Assembly: GCA_902789735.1 (NCBI GenBank)
Contig: CADAOZ010000001.1
Location: 62,001-126,000, forward strand
DNA: 64,000 nt
Reading direction: 5' to 3'
DNA from: an uncultured Lachnospiraceae bacterium
Lineage (GTDB): Bacteria; Bacillota; Clostridia; Lachnospirales; Lachnospiraceae
Part shown: positions 26,054 through 34,026 of the stretch, piece by piece
Layout of the letters: each line of letters starts with the position of its first letter
Numbering within the stretch: position 1 is the stretch's first letter
Position numbers and translations under genes: made by a program
Notes under the pieces: generated by a model
What the model saw: only the letters and a program-made list of their open reading frames with translations
Told to the model about the DNA's origin: nothing
Databases searched by the model: none

Positions 26054-28162
26054 ATGAGCGGAACTGCATTGAAACTGACACCGGCCCATGGCGTGCGGCC
26101 GGATCTGACAACAGGTAAAGATCACGCTGTCTGCAGCGCGGCCTTCCCCGGCTGTACGGACTGCGGTCTGATTCTGTATCATCTTCCCGACGGAACAAAA
26201 ACAGTCCTTCCCTTTACGGAGGACTTCCGCCGCGGCAGTCTTTATACCGCGAAAATATCTCCTCTGGATCCCGCAGAATGGGCCTATCTCTATTACAGGG
26301 ACGGACGGACCATGATCGACCCCTGTGCCCGGGAGCTGGCGCTTCTGGAAACGGCAGAGGGTCCGGTCACTGTCTGTAAATTTGTACCGGAAGATGACAG
26401 GATCGCGGCACTGAACAGGCCGGAAGGGGATCTGCCATGGGCAGACCGTCTCATTTACTGCCTCCATGTAAAGGGGTTTACGGCCGGAAAAGAAGCCGGC
26501 ACAGAGCATCCCGGCACCTTCCAGGGACTGACCGGTCAGATTCCCTACCTGAAATCCCTGGGCGTGACAGATGTAGAGCTGCTGCCGGTCTATGAGCTGT
26601 ATCCGCCGGAATCCCGGGCTTCCGCTGTTTCGGCCATGCAGGAGCGCCATCCGTCCGACCGCAGGTCCAGACCCGGACGGACGATCGCGGAAGCCGCTGC
26701 CGCCTATCCGACGGACGCCTTCGGCATGCCCCTGCGCAGGAATCCCGACAGCGCGGACTCCAATTACTGGGGCTACGGCAGGGGACGGTATATGGCGCCC
26801 CGGCGGGAGCTGGCCGCTTCCGACAGTCCGGCCCGGGAATTTGCCCGGCTGGTCGACGCCCTGCATCAGGCGGGGATCGGCGTCATCCTGCAGCTCTGCT
26901 TCACGGAGACGGTCTCCGTCCAGACCCAGCTGCAGGCCGCCCGCTTCTATGTGACCCGCTATCATGTGGACGGGCTCCGGCTTAAGGGACACATTCCCTC
27001 CGTCGCGGCCTTTGCCGCCGATCCGGTCCTGTCCGGAACGGCCATCCTTTACCACGGCTTCCCTTATTATGAGATCAGCCGCACCGACGCGGATGAAGAC
27101 GGGACCGGCGGTCCCGGTACCGCAGGCCTGGCCGAATACAATGACGATTACCGGAATCTGCTCCGCCGCTTTGTCAAGAGCGATGACCATGTGATGCGGG
27201 ATTTCATCAACGCTTTCCTGCATGTGGAACCGGAACACGGGCAGATCCGTTATGTGACCGGCTATGAGGGCTTCACCCTGGCCGACCTGGTCACCTATAA
27301 CGAAAAACACAACGACGACAACGGAGAGGGCGGCCGCGACGGGGCCGCGGAGAACTTCAGCTGGAACTGCGGCTATGAGGGCCATACGACCCGGCGGGAT
27401 GTCCGCATGCTGCGCCTGCAGCAGATCCGTAATTTCCTGACCCTGCTCTTCCTGTCCCAGGGCACGCCCCTTCTGTGTGAAGGCGACGAGGTCCTCAACT
27501 CCAGGGACGGCAACAACAATCCCTGGTGCCAGGACAATCCCATGGGCTGGGTCACCTGGAATACCGACGATGACGCGCAGGCCATTCTGGCCTTTGCCAG
27601 AGCCATCTCCCGCTTCCGCAGGGAGCATCCGGTCTTCCGCATGCGGACGCCTTTCCGCTTCCAGGATTATAAGGGACTGGGCTTCCCGGATATTTCCTTC
27701 CACGGGACAGAAGCCTGGAAACCGGATCTCGGCGGCTACTCCCATTCCCTGGGCATCATGTTCTGCGAGAACTATGCCCGGCCTTCGGACCGTCTGGAGC
27801 TTCTGTATCTGGCCGTCAATACTTACTGGGAGAAGGTTTCCCTGGGCCTGCCCAGGCTCCCGGCCGGCTATCAGTGGGGGCGGGTGACCGATACCTCCCT
27901 GGCCAGCGCTTTTCCGGACTTCCGGCAGCTCCTGGGGGATCAGCGCAGCGTGGCGGTCCGTCCCAGATCGATCCAGATTCTGCAGGCTGTCTGGGTCGGG
28001 ATTCCCGGCCAGGTGCCGGAGCGTGTCCCTCTGCGGGGCCTGAAGCTCCCCTGGGGCGGAAAGCAGCTCTATACGAAGACATCCGCGGACGCCGGGACCA
28101 GAAGAAGGTACCTGAGCCCGTCCAACAAAAACAGGATCTTCCGGTACGCGGCACGGCGCTGA
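26054..28162 (+). CDS. GlgX/isoamylase-like GH13 protein lacking catalytic residues
   Basis: A 702-residue protein with an N-terminal CBM48-like beta domain and a GH13 barrel close to glycogen debranching enzymes ('RDGAAENFSWNCGYEG', 'FLTLLFLSQGTPLLCEGDEV', 'NNNPWCQDNPMGWVTWN'). The key residues are gone: the nucleophile Asp of 'DGFRFD' is Lys311 in 'VDGLRLKG', the transition-state 'HD' of 'HDGFTL' is Tyr404-Glu405 in 'YEGFTL', the acid/base Glu of 'AEPWD' is absent, and region I ('NH') is lost together with about 45 residues. The frame is intact, so it is probably a maintained non-catalytic glycan-binding protein. It has an AGAGGAGAGG site and is followed closely by the DUF5662 gene. Confidence 0.85.
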   Translation: MSGTALKLTPAHGVRPDLTTGKDHAVCSAAFPGCTDCGLILYHLPDGTKTVLPFTEDFRRGSLYTAKISPLDPAEWAYLYYRDGRTMIDPCARELALLETAEGPVTVCKFVPEDDRIAALNRPEGDLPWADRLIYCLHVKGFTAGKEAGTEHPGTFQGLTGQIPYLKSLGVTDVELLPVYELYPPESRASAVSAMQERHPSDRRSRPGRTIAEAAAAYPTDAFGMPLRRNPDSADSNYWGYGRGRYMAPRRELAASDSPAREFARLVDALHQAGIGVILQLCFTETVSVQTQLQAARFYVTRYHVDGLRLKGHIPSVAAFAADPVLSGTAILYHGFPYYEISRTDADEDGTGGPGTAGLAEYNDDYRNLLRRFVKSDDHVMRDFINAFLHVEPEHGQIRYVTGYEGFTLADLVTYNEKHNDDNGEGGRDGAAENFSWNCGYEGHTTRRDVRMLRLQQIRNFLTLLFLSQGTPLLCEGDEVLNSRDGNNNPWCQDNPMGWVTWNTDDDAQAILAFARAISRFRREHPVFRMRTPFRFQDYKGLGFPDISFHGTEAWKPDLGGYSHSLGIMFCENYARPSDRLELLYLAVNTYWEKVSLGLPRLPAGYQWGRVTDTSLASAFPDFRQLLGDQRSVAVRPRSIQILQAVWVGIPGQVPERVPLRGLKLPWGGKQLYTKTSADAGTRRRYLSPSNKNRIFRYAARR

Positions 28163-28187
28163 CAGACTGGGGACACAGGATACAGAA

Positions 28188-28781
28188 ATGAAAGTAAAAA
28201 GAAAGAAACAGCCGGCCCCCACCCTGACCAACGCGGCCGGTCATCTCAAAACGGTGGTCACCCATAAGTATCTGGTGGCCAGAGGGTGCTTCGCGGTAGG
28301 TCTCTACCGTCAGGGGATCCTGCATGATCTGTCCAAGTTCTCGCCGACGGAGTTCATGGTCGGCGCCAGATACTGGCAGGGCAACCGCAGCCCCAATAAC
28401 GCGGAGCGGGAGATCATCGGCTATTCCAGCTCCTGGCTCCACCATAAGGGCCGCAACCGCCACCATTATGAGTACTGGGTGGACTACAACCTGCGGGGCG
28501 AGATCGACGGACAGGTCCTGATTCCGGTCAAGATGCCCGGCCGCTATGTGGTCGAGATGCTGATGGACAGGATCGCCGCCAGTAAGGTCTATAAGGGAGA
28601 CGCCTATACGGACGCCTCCGCCCTGGAGTATTACCGGGGCGGCAGGCCGGAACTGCTGATGCACCCGGAGACCGCCGCCCTGCTGGAAAGGCTGCTGACC
28701 ATGCTGGCGGAGAAGGGCGAGAAGGAGACCTTTGCCTACGTCCGGGCCCATCTGCGTAAGGGCGGCCTGTTCGACCGGTAA
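28188..28781 (+). CDS. DUF5662-like protein with His/Asp motifs
   Basis: A 197-residue soluble protein resembling DUF5662, a family often mislabelled catalase. Conserved-looking elements are 'HLKTVVTHKYLVARGCF', 'GILHDLSKFSPTEF' and 'WLHHKGRNRHHYEYW', which together give an HD-like set of possible metal ligands, and a C-terminal helical region. Function is unknown; a phosphohydrolase-like role would fit the His-Asp pattern but is only a guess. It starts 25 bases after the GlgX-like gene. Confidence 0.75.
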   Translation: MKVKRKKQPAPTLTNAAGHLKTVVTHKYLVARGCFAVGLYRQGILHDLSKFSPTEFMVGARYWQGNRSPNNAEREIIGYSSSWLHHKGRNRHHYEYWVDYNLRGEIDGQVLIPVKMPGRYVVEMLMDRIAASKVYKGDAYTDASALEYYRGGRPELLMHPETAALLERLLTMLAEKGEKETFAYVRAHLRKGGLFDR

Positions 28782-28793
28782 AGGCGGAGGAGA

Positions 28794-28829
28794 CCGCGGG
28801 GGAAGACTGCCTGAAAGCCTCCCCCGCGG
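28794..28829 (+). terminator. Hairpin between the DUF5662 gene and the next gene
   Basis: A perfect 10-bp stem (28794-28803 with 28820-28829) and no T-tract. It may reduce but not stop transcription into the next gene. Confidence 0.4.
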
Positions 28830-28855
28830 AAATGCGTTTGATCAGTGTTTGATTT

Positions 28856-29647
28856 ATGACAAAAAGGAAAAAAAGAAGAGAATTCCCGCCCCTGACAGAT
28901 CCGGACAAGCTGGAGCGCTTTGCCCGGGCCAGGGACAGGATCATTGTATTTGAAGAACGGGAACGGCACGGAATCGGCATGCAGATGGAAAAGACTCTGC
29001 ATGCCGTTTTGAAGTGCTATAAAGATCCCGATCCGGACCATCATGAGATCCCGGTGGAGGGCTATATCGCCGATATTTATTCGGAGCAGGGCATCATCGA
29101 GATCCAGACCGCCCACCTGGGAAACCTGCGGGCCAAGCTGGATACCTTCCTGCCCCTGTTCCCGGTGCGGGTCGTCTATCCCATTGCCCACCGCAAAAGG
29201 GTCATCTGGATCGATCCCGATACCGGGGAACAGGCGGAGAACAACCTGTCCACCCATATAGGTACCTACTATACCGCCTTCCGGGAGCTTTACCGGATCC
29301 GGCCGTATCTGACAAGGCCGGGCCTGACCCTGGAGCTTCTGCTGATCGATCTGGAGGAGTACCGGATCAAAGACGGCTGGAGCCGGGACCGTAAGCGGGG
29401 TTCACACCGTTTCGATACCATCCCCGTACAGCTGCGGGGGGAACTGGTCCTGGAGCGGCCCGAGGATTATATGCAGCTGGTCCCGGAGGACCTGCCGGAG
29501 CCCTTTACGGCGGCAGACTTTGCCGCCGCGGCCGGCATCCCGCGGGCGCTGGCCTCCACGGTCATGCTGCTGCTGACGGAAACAGGGACCGTCCTGCGGG
29601 TCGGGAAACAGGGCCGCGCCTGGCTCTACCGCCTGGCGGAGTTCTGA
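28856..29647 (+). CDS. Putative PD-(D/E)XK-like protein with C-terminal winged helix
   Basis: A 263-residue protein I cannot name with certainty. It begins with a very basic stretch (KRKKRR), then 'MQMEKTLHAVLKCY', 'EGYIADIYSEQGIIEIQTAHLG' region with spacing Glu...Asp...Glu-x-Gln that resembles a PD-(D/E)XK nuclease core in which Lys is Gln. 'FPVRVVYPIAHRKRVIWIDP' follows as the next beta strands. Residues about 212-263 look like a winged-helix domain ('FTAADFAAAAGIPRALASTV'). A DNA or RNA processing or binding role is possible. The ribosome site before ATG is poor. The gene ends before a hairpin and the miaB promoter. Confidence 0.6.
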   Translation: MTKRKKRREFPPLTDPDKLERFARARDRIIVFEERERHGIGMQMEKTLHAVLKCYKDPDPDHHEIPVEGYIADIYSEQGIIEIQTAHLGNLRAKLDTFLPLFPVRVVYPIAHRKRVIWIDPDTGEQAENNLSTHIGTYYTAFRELYRIRPYLTRPGLTLELLLIDLEEYRIKDGWSRDRKRGSHRFDTIPVQLRGELVLERPEDYMQLVPEDLPEPFTAADFAAAAGIPRALASTVMLLLTETGTVLRVGKQGRAWLYRLAEF

Positions 29648-29688
29648 TGAACCGGGCGTGATGAACCGGGCGTCAGACTTCCCGGTTC
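29647..29688 (+). terminator. Repeat and terminator-like hairpin before miaB
   Basis: TGATGAACCGGGCG occurs twice in tandem (about 29646-29675). The second copy's GAACCGGG pairs with CCCGGTTC (ending at 29688), an 8-bp stem that overlaps the -35 of the miaB promoter. Confidence 0.5.
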
Positions 29689-29714
29689 ACAACACGGCCC
29701 GAATCTGTTATAAT
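29686..29714 (+). promoter_or_regulatory. Promoter for miaB
   Basis: TTCACA (29686-29691), 17-base spacer, TATAAT (29709-29714) with an extended TG. Confidence 0.8.
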
Positions 29715-29767
29715 GAAAGACTGATTTTTAAGACAAGACGAATTCCAGATTTTGAAGGAGAAAGAAT

Positions 29768-31261
29768 TTGACTGAAATTCCGGTAAAAAAGAAGCTGCTC
29801 TCATTTGAGGAGATCCTGGAGGACAGGATCTCGTCCGCGGATCTGACCATGGACCCGCCGGAAAATGAGGAGGCGAGACAATATTATTTCATTAAAAAGG
29901 CAAGGCTGCTGGCAGACCAGCTGCAGGCGGAGCTGGGCCGTCCCCTGACCTTCCATATCAATACCTTCGGCTGTCAGATGAACGCCAGGGATTCGGAAAA
30001 GCTGGCGGGCATCCTGCGGGCGGCCGGCTATCAGGAGATTGAAAGCGAGGACGCGGATTTTGTCCTCTTCAACACCTGTACGGTCCGGGACAACGCGGAC
30101 CAGCGGGTCTTCGGCCGCCTGGGCCGGATCTCCCATTATAAAAAGCTAAATCCCATGATGAAGATCGGCATCTGCGGCTGTATGATGCAGGAGGCTTCCA
30201 ATGTGGAGAAGATCAACCGGTCCTATCCTTTCGTGGACCTGATCTTCGGCACCCACAATCTGTTCCGATTCCCGGAATATCTCTGTAATACCCTGGAGAG
30301 CGACCGCCGCTATGTGGATGTCTGGGATAAGACGGAAAGCATCGTGGAAGACCTGCCTAATGACCGCAAATATCCCTATAAGGCCGGCGTCAATATCATG
30401 TACGGCTGCAATAAGTTCTGCACTTACTGTATCGTGCCCTATGTCCGGGGACGGGAGCGGAGCCGGCAGAAGGAAGAGATCCTGGACGAATGCCGCAGGC
30501 TGGTCCGGGACGGCGTAAAGGAGATCATGCTGCTGGGCCAGAATGTCAATTCCTATGGCAGGGACCTGAAGGACGGCTCCAATTTCGCGGACCTGCTGGA
30601 AGCAGCCGCGGAGATCGAAGGGCTGCGCCGTCTGCGCTTCATGACCCCTTATCCCAGTGATTTTTCCGAGGACGTCATCCAGGTCATCAAACGCCATCCC
30701 AATATTTCCCGCCACCTGCATATGCCCCTGCAGTCCGGGTCTACCGCGGTCCTGAAAAAGATGAACCGCCGCTATACCAAAGAGGAATTCCTGACTTTGG
30801 CGGAGCATATCCGTGCGGAGATCCCCGACGCGGCCCTGACCACGGATATCATTGTGGGATTCCCTTACGAGACTCCGGCGGATGTGGATGATACCATCGA
30901 CGTGATCCGCAGGGTGGGATTTGAGAACGCCTTTACCTTTATTTATTCCATCCGCAGGGGAACGCCTGCCGCCAAATGGGAGCAGGTGCCCGAAGAGGAG
31001 AAAAAGGTCCAGTTCGCCCGTGTCCTGTCTGTGGTCCAGGAGACTGCCAGGCAGCAGGCGGCCAAACTGCAGGGCCGGGTCATGGAAGGCCTGATCGAGG
31101 AGATCAACGCCAAAGATCCCGGCAAAGTGACCGCCCGCCTGTCCAACAACATGCTGGTCCATGTACCCGGCGACGCGTCCATGATCGGGCGGTTCTATCA
31201 GATCCGCCTGGACGAATGCTGCGGTTTCTATTATTTCGGAGAGGCCCTGGAAGAGTGCTGA
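29768..31261 (+). CDS. miaB: tRNA-2-methylthio-N6-dimethylallyladenosine synthase
   Basis: Radical SAM methylthiotransferase that adds the 2-methylthio group to i6A37 in tRNA, using i6A made by MiaA (gene at 36196). The 497-residue product has an N-terminal UPF0004 domain with 'NTFGCQMNARDSEKLAGIL', 'NTCTVRDNADQRVFG' and 'CGCMMQEAS', the radical SAM 'YGCNKFCTYCIVPYVRGRE', and a C-terminal TRAM domain. The N-terminus has about 60 extra residues before the UPF0004 domain, which is usual in clostridia. Start TTG with GAAGGAG 7 bases upstream. Confidence 0.95.
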   Translation: MTEIPVKKKLLSFEEILEDRISSADLTMDPPENEEARQYYFIKKARLLADQLQAELGRPLTFHINTFGCQMNARDSEKLAGILRAAGYQEIESEDADFVLFNTCTVRDNADQRVFGRLGRISHYKKLNPMMKIGICGCMMQEASNVEKINRSYPFVDLIFGTHNLFRFPEYLCNTLESDRRYVDVWDKTESIVEDLPNDRKYPYKAGVNIMYGCNKFCTYCIVPYVRGRERSRQKEEILDECRRLVRDGVKEIMLLGQNVNSYGRDLKDGSNFADLLEAAAEIEGLRRLRFMTPYPSDFSEDVIQVIKRHPNISRHLHMPLQSGSTAVLKKMNRRYTKEEFLTLAEHIRAEIPDAALTTDIIVGFPYETPADVDDTIDVIRRVGFENAFTFIYSIRRGTPAAKWEQVPEEEKKVQFARVLSVVQETARQQAAKLQGRVMEGLIEEINAKDPGKVTARLSNNMLVHVPGDASMIGRFYQIRLDECCGFYYFGEALEEC

Positions 31262-31284
31262 TCCAGCAGACTGCATTTGACGTA

Positions 31285-31314
31285 TTGAATGACTTACATA
31301 AAGCAGCTTATATA
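31285..31314 (+). promoter_or_regulatory. Possible promoter for mutS
   Basis: TTGAAT (31285-31290), 18-base spacer, TATATA (31309-31314). GACTTAC is repeated three times nearby (31291, 31327, 31341); its meaning is unknown. Confidence 0.45.
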
Positions 31315-31361
31315 AAGTTATAAAGTGACTTACGAAACGCGACTTACAGAATAGGAGAGGT

Positions 31362-34016
31362 ATGGCTGAATTATCTCCCATGATGCAGCATTATCTGCAG
31401 ACCAAAGAAGAATATCCGGACTGTATTCTGTTCTACAGGCTGGGAGACTTTTATGAGATGTTCTTTGAGGACGCCAAACTGGTCTCCCGGGAGCTGGAAC
31501 TGACCCTGACCGGCAAGCAGTGCGGCCTGCCGGAACGGGCGCCCATGTGCGGCGTGCCCTATCACGCGGTGGATTCCTACCTGACCCGGCTGGTGGCCAA
31601 CGGCCATAAAGTGGCCATCTGCGAGCAGATCGAGGATCCGAAGACTGCAAGGGGCATGGTCAAACGGGCCGTTGTCCGGGTGGTCACCCCCGGTACCAAC
31701 CTGGATATGGAATCCCTGGAAGAGGGCAGGAATAATTATATTTTCTGCATCCATTACGACGGCGGCAGTGCCGGCATCGCGGCGGCGGATATCAGTACCG
31801 GCGAGTTCCTGACCACGGAGCTGTCCTCAGACCAGAAGATCTGGGACGAGATCATCCGCTATGCCCCTTCCGAGATCATCTGCAATGAGGCCTTTCTGAT
31901 GAGCGGCCTGGATCTGGCGGAGCTGCGGAACCGTCAGCATATCGCCATTAATCCGCTGGACGCCCATTATTTTGACGACGCTTCGGCCGCGAAGCTCCTG
32001 CTGCGGCATTTCAGGGTATCCTCCCTGATCGCCCTGGGCATTGATGACAGGAAGAAGGCGGCCCTGGCCTCCGGCGCCCTGCTGCAGTATCTCTACGATA
32101 CCCAGAAGAATTCCCTTTCCAATGTGACCGGCCTGACCGTTTATTCGGCCGGCCGCTATATGCTGCTGGATTCGGCAACCCGCCGCAACCTGGAGCTGAC
32201 CGAGACCCTGCGGGAGAAGCAAAAGCGCGGTTCCCTTCTCTGGGTCCTGGACCGGACCCGGACGGCCATGGGAGCCAGGCTCCTTCACCGCTTCCTGGAA
32301 CAGCCCCTGATCGAGCGGGCGGCCATCGAGCGCCGCTTTGACGCGGTCCAGGAGCTGTGTGAGAACAGCGTGGACCGGGATGAAATGCGGGAATACATGG
32401 GCCCTGTTTATGACCTGGAACGGCTGATGACCCGGATCTCCTACCTGTCCGCCAATCCCAGAGACCTGATCGCCATGCGCAATTCCCTGCGCATGCTGGG
32501 CCCCATCCGCCAGACCCTGGCCATGTGGGAGCAGGGAGACCTGCGGGACATCCATGAGGATCTGGATGAATTCAAGGACCTGCTGGATCTGCTGGACCGG
32601 TCCATCGAGGAGGAACCGCCCATCACGGTCCGGGAGGGCGGTATCATTAAAACAGGCTTCGATGAAAATATAGACCATCTGCGGGAAGCCCGGACCAAGG
32701 GAAAGCAGTGGCTGATGGACCTGGAGGCGGAGGACCGGGAACGGACCGGAATCAAGAACCTCAGGATCAAATACAACAAGGTCTTCGGCTATTATTTTGA
32801 AGTCACCAATTCTTTTAAGGACCTGGTGCCCGAAGACTATATGCGCAAGCAGACCCTGGTCGGGTCCGAGCGTTATACCACAGTCCGGCTGAAAGAGCTG
32901 GAGGATACCATCCTCAACGCTGAGGACAAGCTCAATACCCTGGAATATGACCGTTTCTGCGAGGTCCGGGACCGGATCGGCGCCCAGATCGAGCGGATCC
33001 AGAAGGCGGCCAGGGCCATTGCCCTGCTGGACGTCTATTGTTCCCTGTCCCTGGTGGCCGAGCGTTACCGCTATGTGAGGCCCCGCCTGAACGAGAAGGG
33101 CGTCATTAAGATCAAGGACGGCCGGCATCCGGTCGTGGAACGTATGCTGTCCGGGGATTTTATTTCCAACGACACCCTGCTGGACAATAAGAAGAACTGC
33201 ATCGCGGTCATCACCGGTCCCAATATGGCCGGCAAATCCACCTATATGCGGCAGGTGGCCCTGATCTGCCTGATGAGCCAGATCGGTTCCTTTGTGCCGG
33301 CGGCTTCGGCCGATCTGTGTGTGGTAGACCGGATCTTTACCAGAGTCGGCGCCTCCGATGATCTGGGCAGCGGCCAGTCCACCTTCATGGTGGAGATGAA
33401 TGAGGTCGCCAATATCCTGCGTAACGCCACCTCCAGAAGCCTGCTGATCCTGGACGAGATCGGCCGGGGGACTTCCACCTTTGATGGACTGTCCATTGCG
33501 TGGGCGGTGATCGAACATATCAGCAACCGGAAATTTCTGGGCGCCAAGACCCTGTTCGCCACCCATTATCACGAGCTGACCGAGCTGGAGGGCAAGATCA
33601 GCAATGTGACCAACTACTGCGTGGCGGTGAAGGAAAAGGGAGAGGACATCGTTTTCCTGCGCAAGATCGTCCGGGGCGGGGCCGACAAGAGCTACGGCAT
33701 CCAGGTGGCCAGACTGGCCGGCCTGCCGGAAATGGTCATTGACCGGGCCATGGAGCTGGTCAATCAGCTTTCAGATAATGATATTACGGAGAAAATCGCC
33801 GGTATCGAAGCCAAAGCCAGCGGCGGTTCCCGGAAAAAGGTGCCCCACTATGATGAGGTCGATCTGGCCCAGATTTCCCTCTTCGAAACGACGAAAGATG
33901 AAGATGTGATCAAAGAACTGGAGAGCGTGGATATTTCCAATATGACCCCTCTGGACGCGCTCAATACCCTCTACCGGCTGCAGAGCATGCTGAAGAACCG
34001 GTGGACGGGAGAATGA
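31362..34016 (+). CDS. mutS: DNA mismatch repair protein MutS
   Basis: Recognises mismatches and recruits MutL. The 884-residue protein has the mismatch-reading Phe30-x-Glu32 in 'GDFYEMFFEDA', the connector and lever domains, Walker A 'GPNMAGKSTYMRQ' near 620, 'DDLGSGQSTFMVEM', Walker B 'LLILDEIGRGTSTFDG' and 'ATHYHELTEL', and a C-terminal helical tail. A TAGGAGAGG site precedes the ATG. mutL starts 10 bases after its stop; mutS-mutL-miaA form one unit. Confidence 0.97.
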   Translation: MAELSPMMQHYLQTKEEYPDCILFYRLGDFYEMFFEDAKLVSRELELTLTGKQCGLPERAPMCGVPYHAVDSYLTRLVANGHKVAICEQIEDPKTARGMVKRAVVRVVTPGTNLDMESLEEGRNNYIFCIHYDGGSAGIAAADISTGEFLTTELSSDQKIWDEIIRYAPSEIICNEAFLMSGLDLAELRNRQHIAINPLDAHYFDDASAAKLLLRHFRVSSLIALGIDDRKKAALASGALLQYLYDTQKNSLSNVTGLTVYSAGRYMLLDSATRRNLELTETLREKQKRGSLLWVLDRTRTAMGARLLHRFLEQPLIERAAIERRFDAVQELCENSVDRDEMREYMGPVYDLERLMTRISYLSANPRDLIAMRNSLRMLGPIRQTLAMWEQGDLRDIHEDLDEFKDLLDLLDRSIEEEPPITVREGGIIKTGFDENIDHLREARTKGKQWLMDLEAEDRERTGIKNLRIKYNKVFGYYFEVTNSFKDLVPEDYMRKQTLVGSERYTTVRLKELEDTILNAEDKLNTLEYDRFCEVRDRIGAQIERIQKAARAIALLDVYCSLSLVAERYRYVRPRLNEKGVIKIKDGRHPVVERMLSGDFISNDTLLDNKKNCIAVITGPNMAGKSTYMRQVALICLMSQIGSFVPAASADLCVVDRIFTRVGASDDLGSGQSTFMVEMNEVANILRNATSRSLLILDEIGRGTSTFDGLSIAWAVIEHISNRKFLGAKTLFATHYHELTELEGKISNVTNYCVAVKEKGEDIVFLRKIVRGGADKSYGIQVARLAGLPEMVIDRAMELVNQLSDNDITEKIAGIEAKASGGSRKKVPHYDEVDLAQISLFETTKDEDVIKELESVDISNMTPLDALNTLYRLQSMLKNRWTGE

Positions 34017-34026
34017 AGGAACGAAC

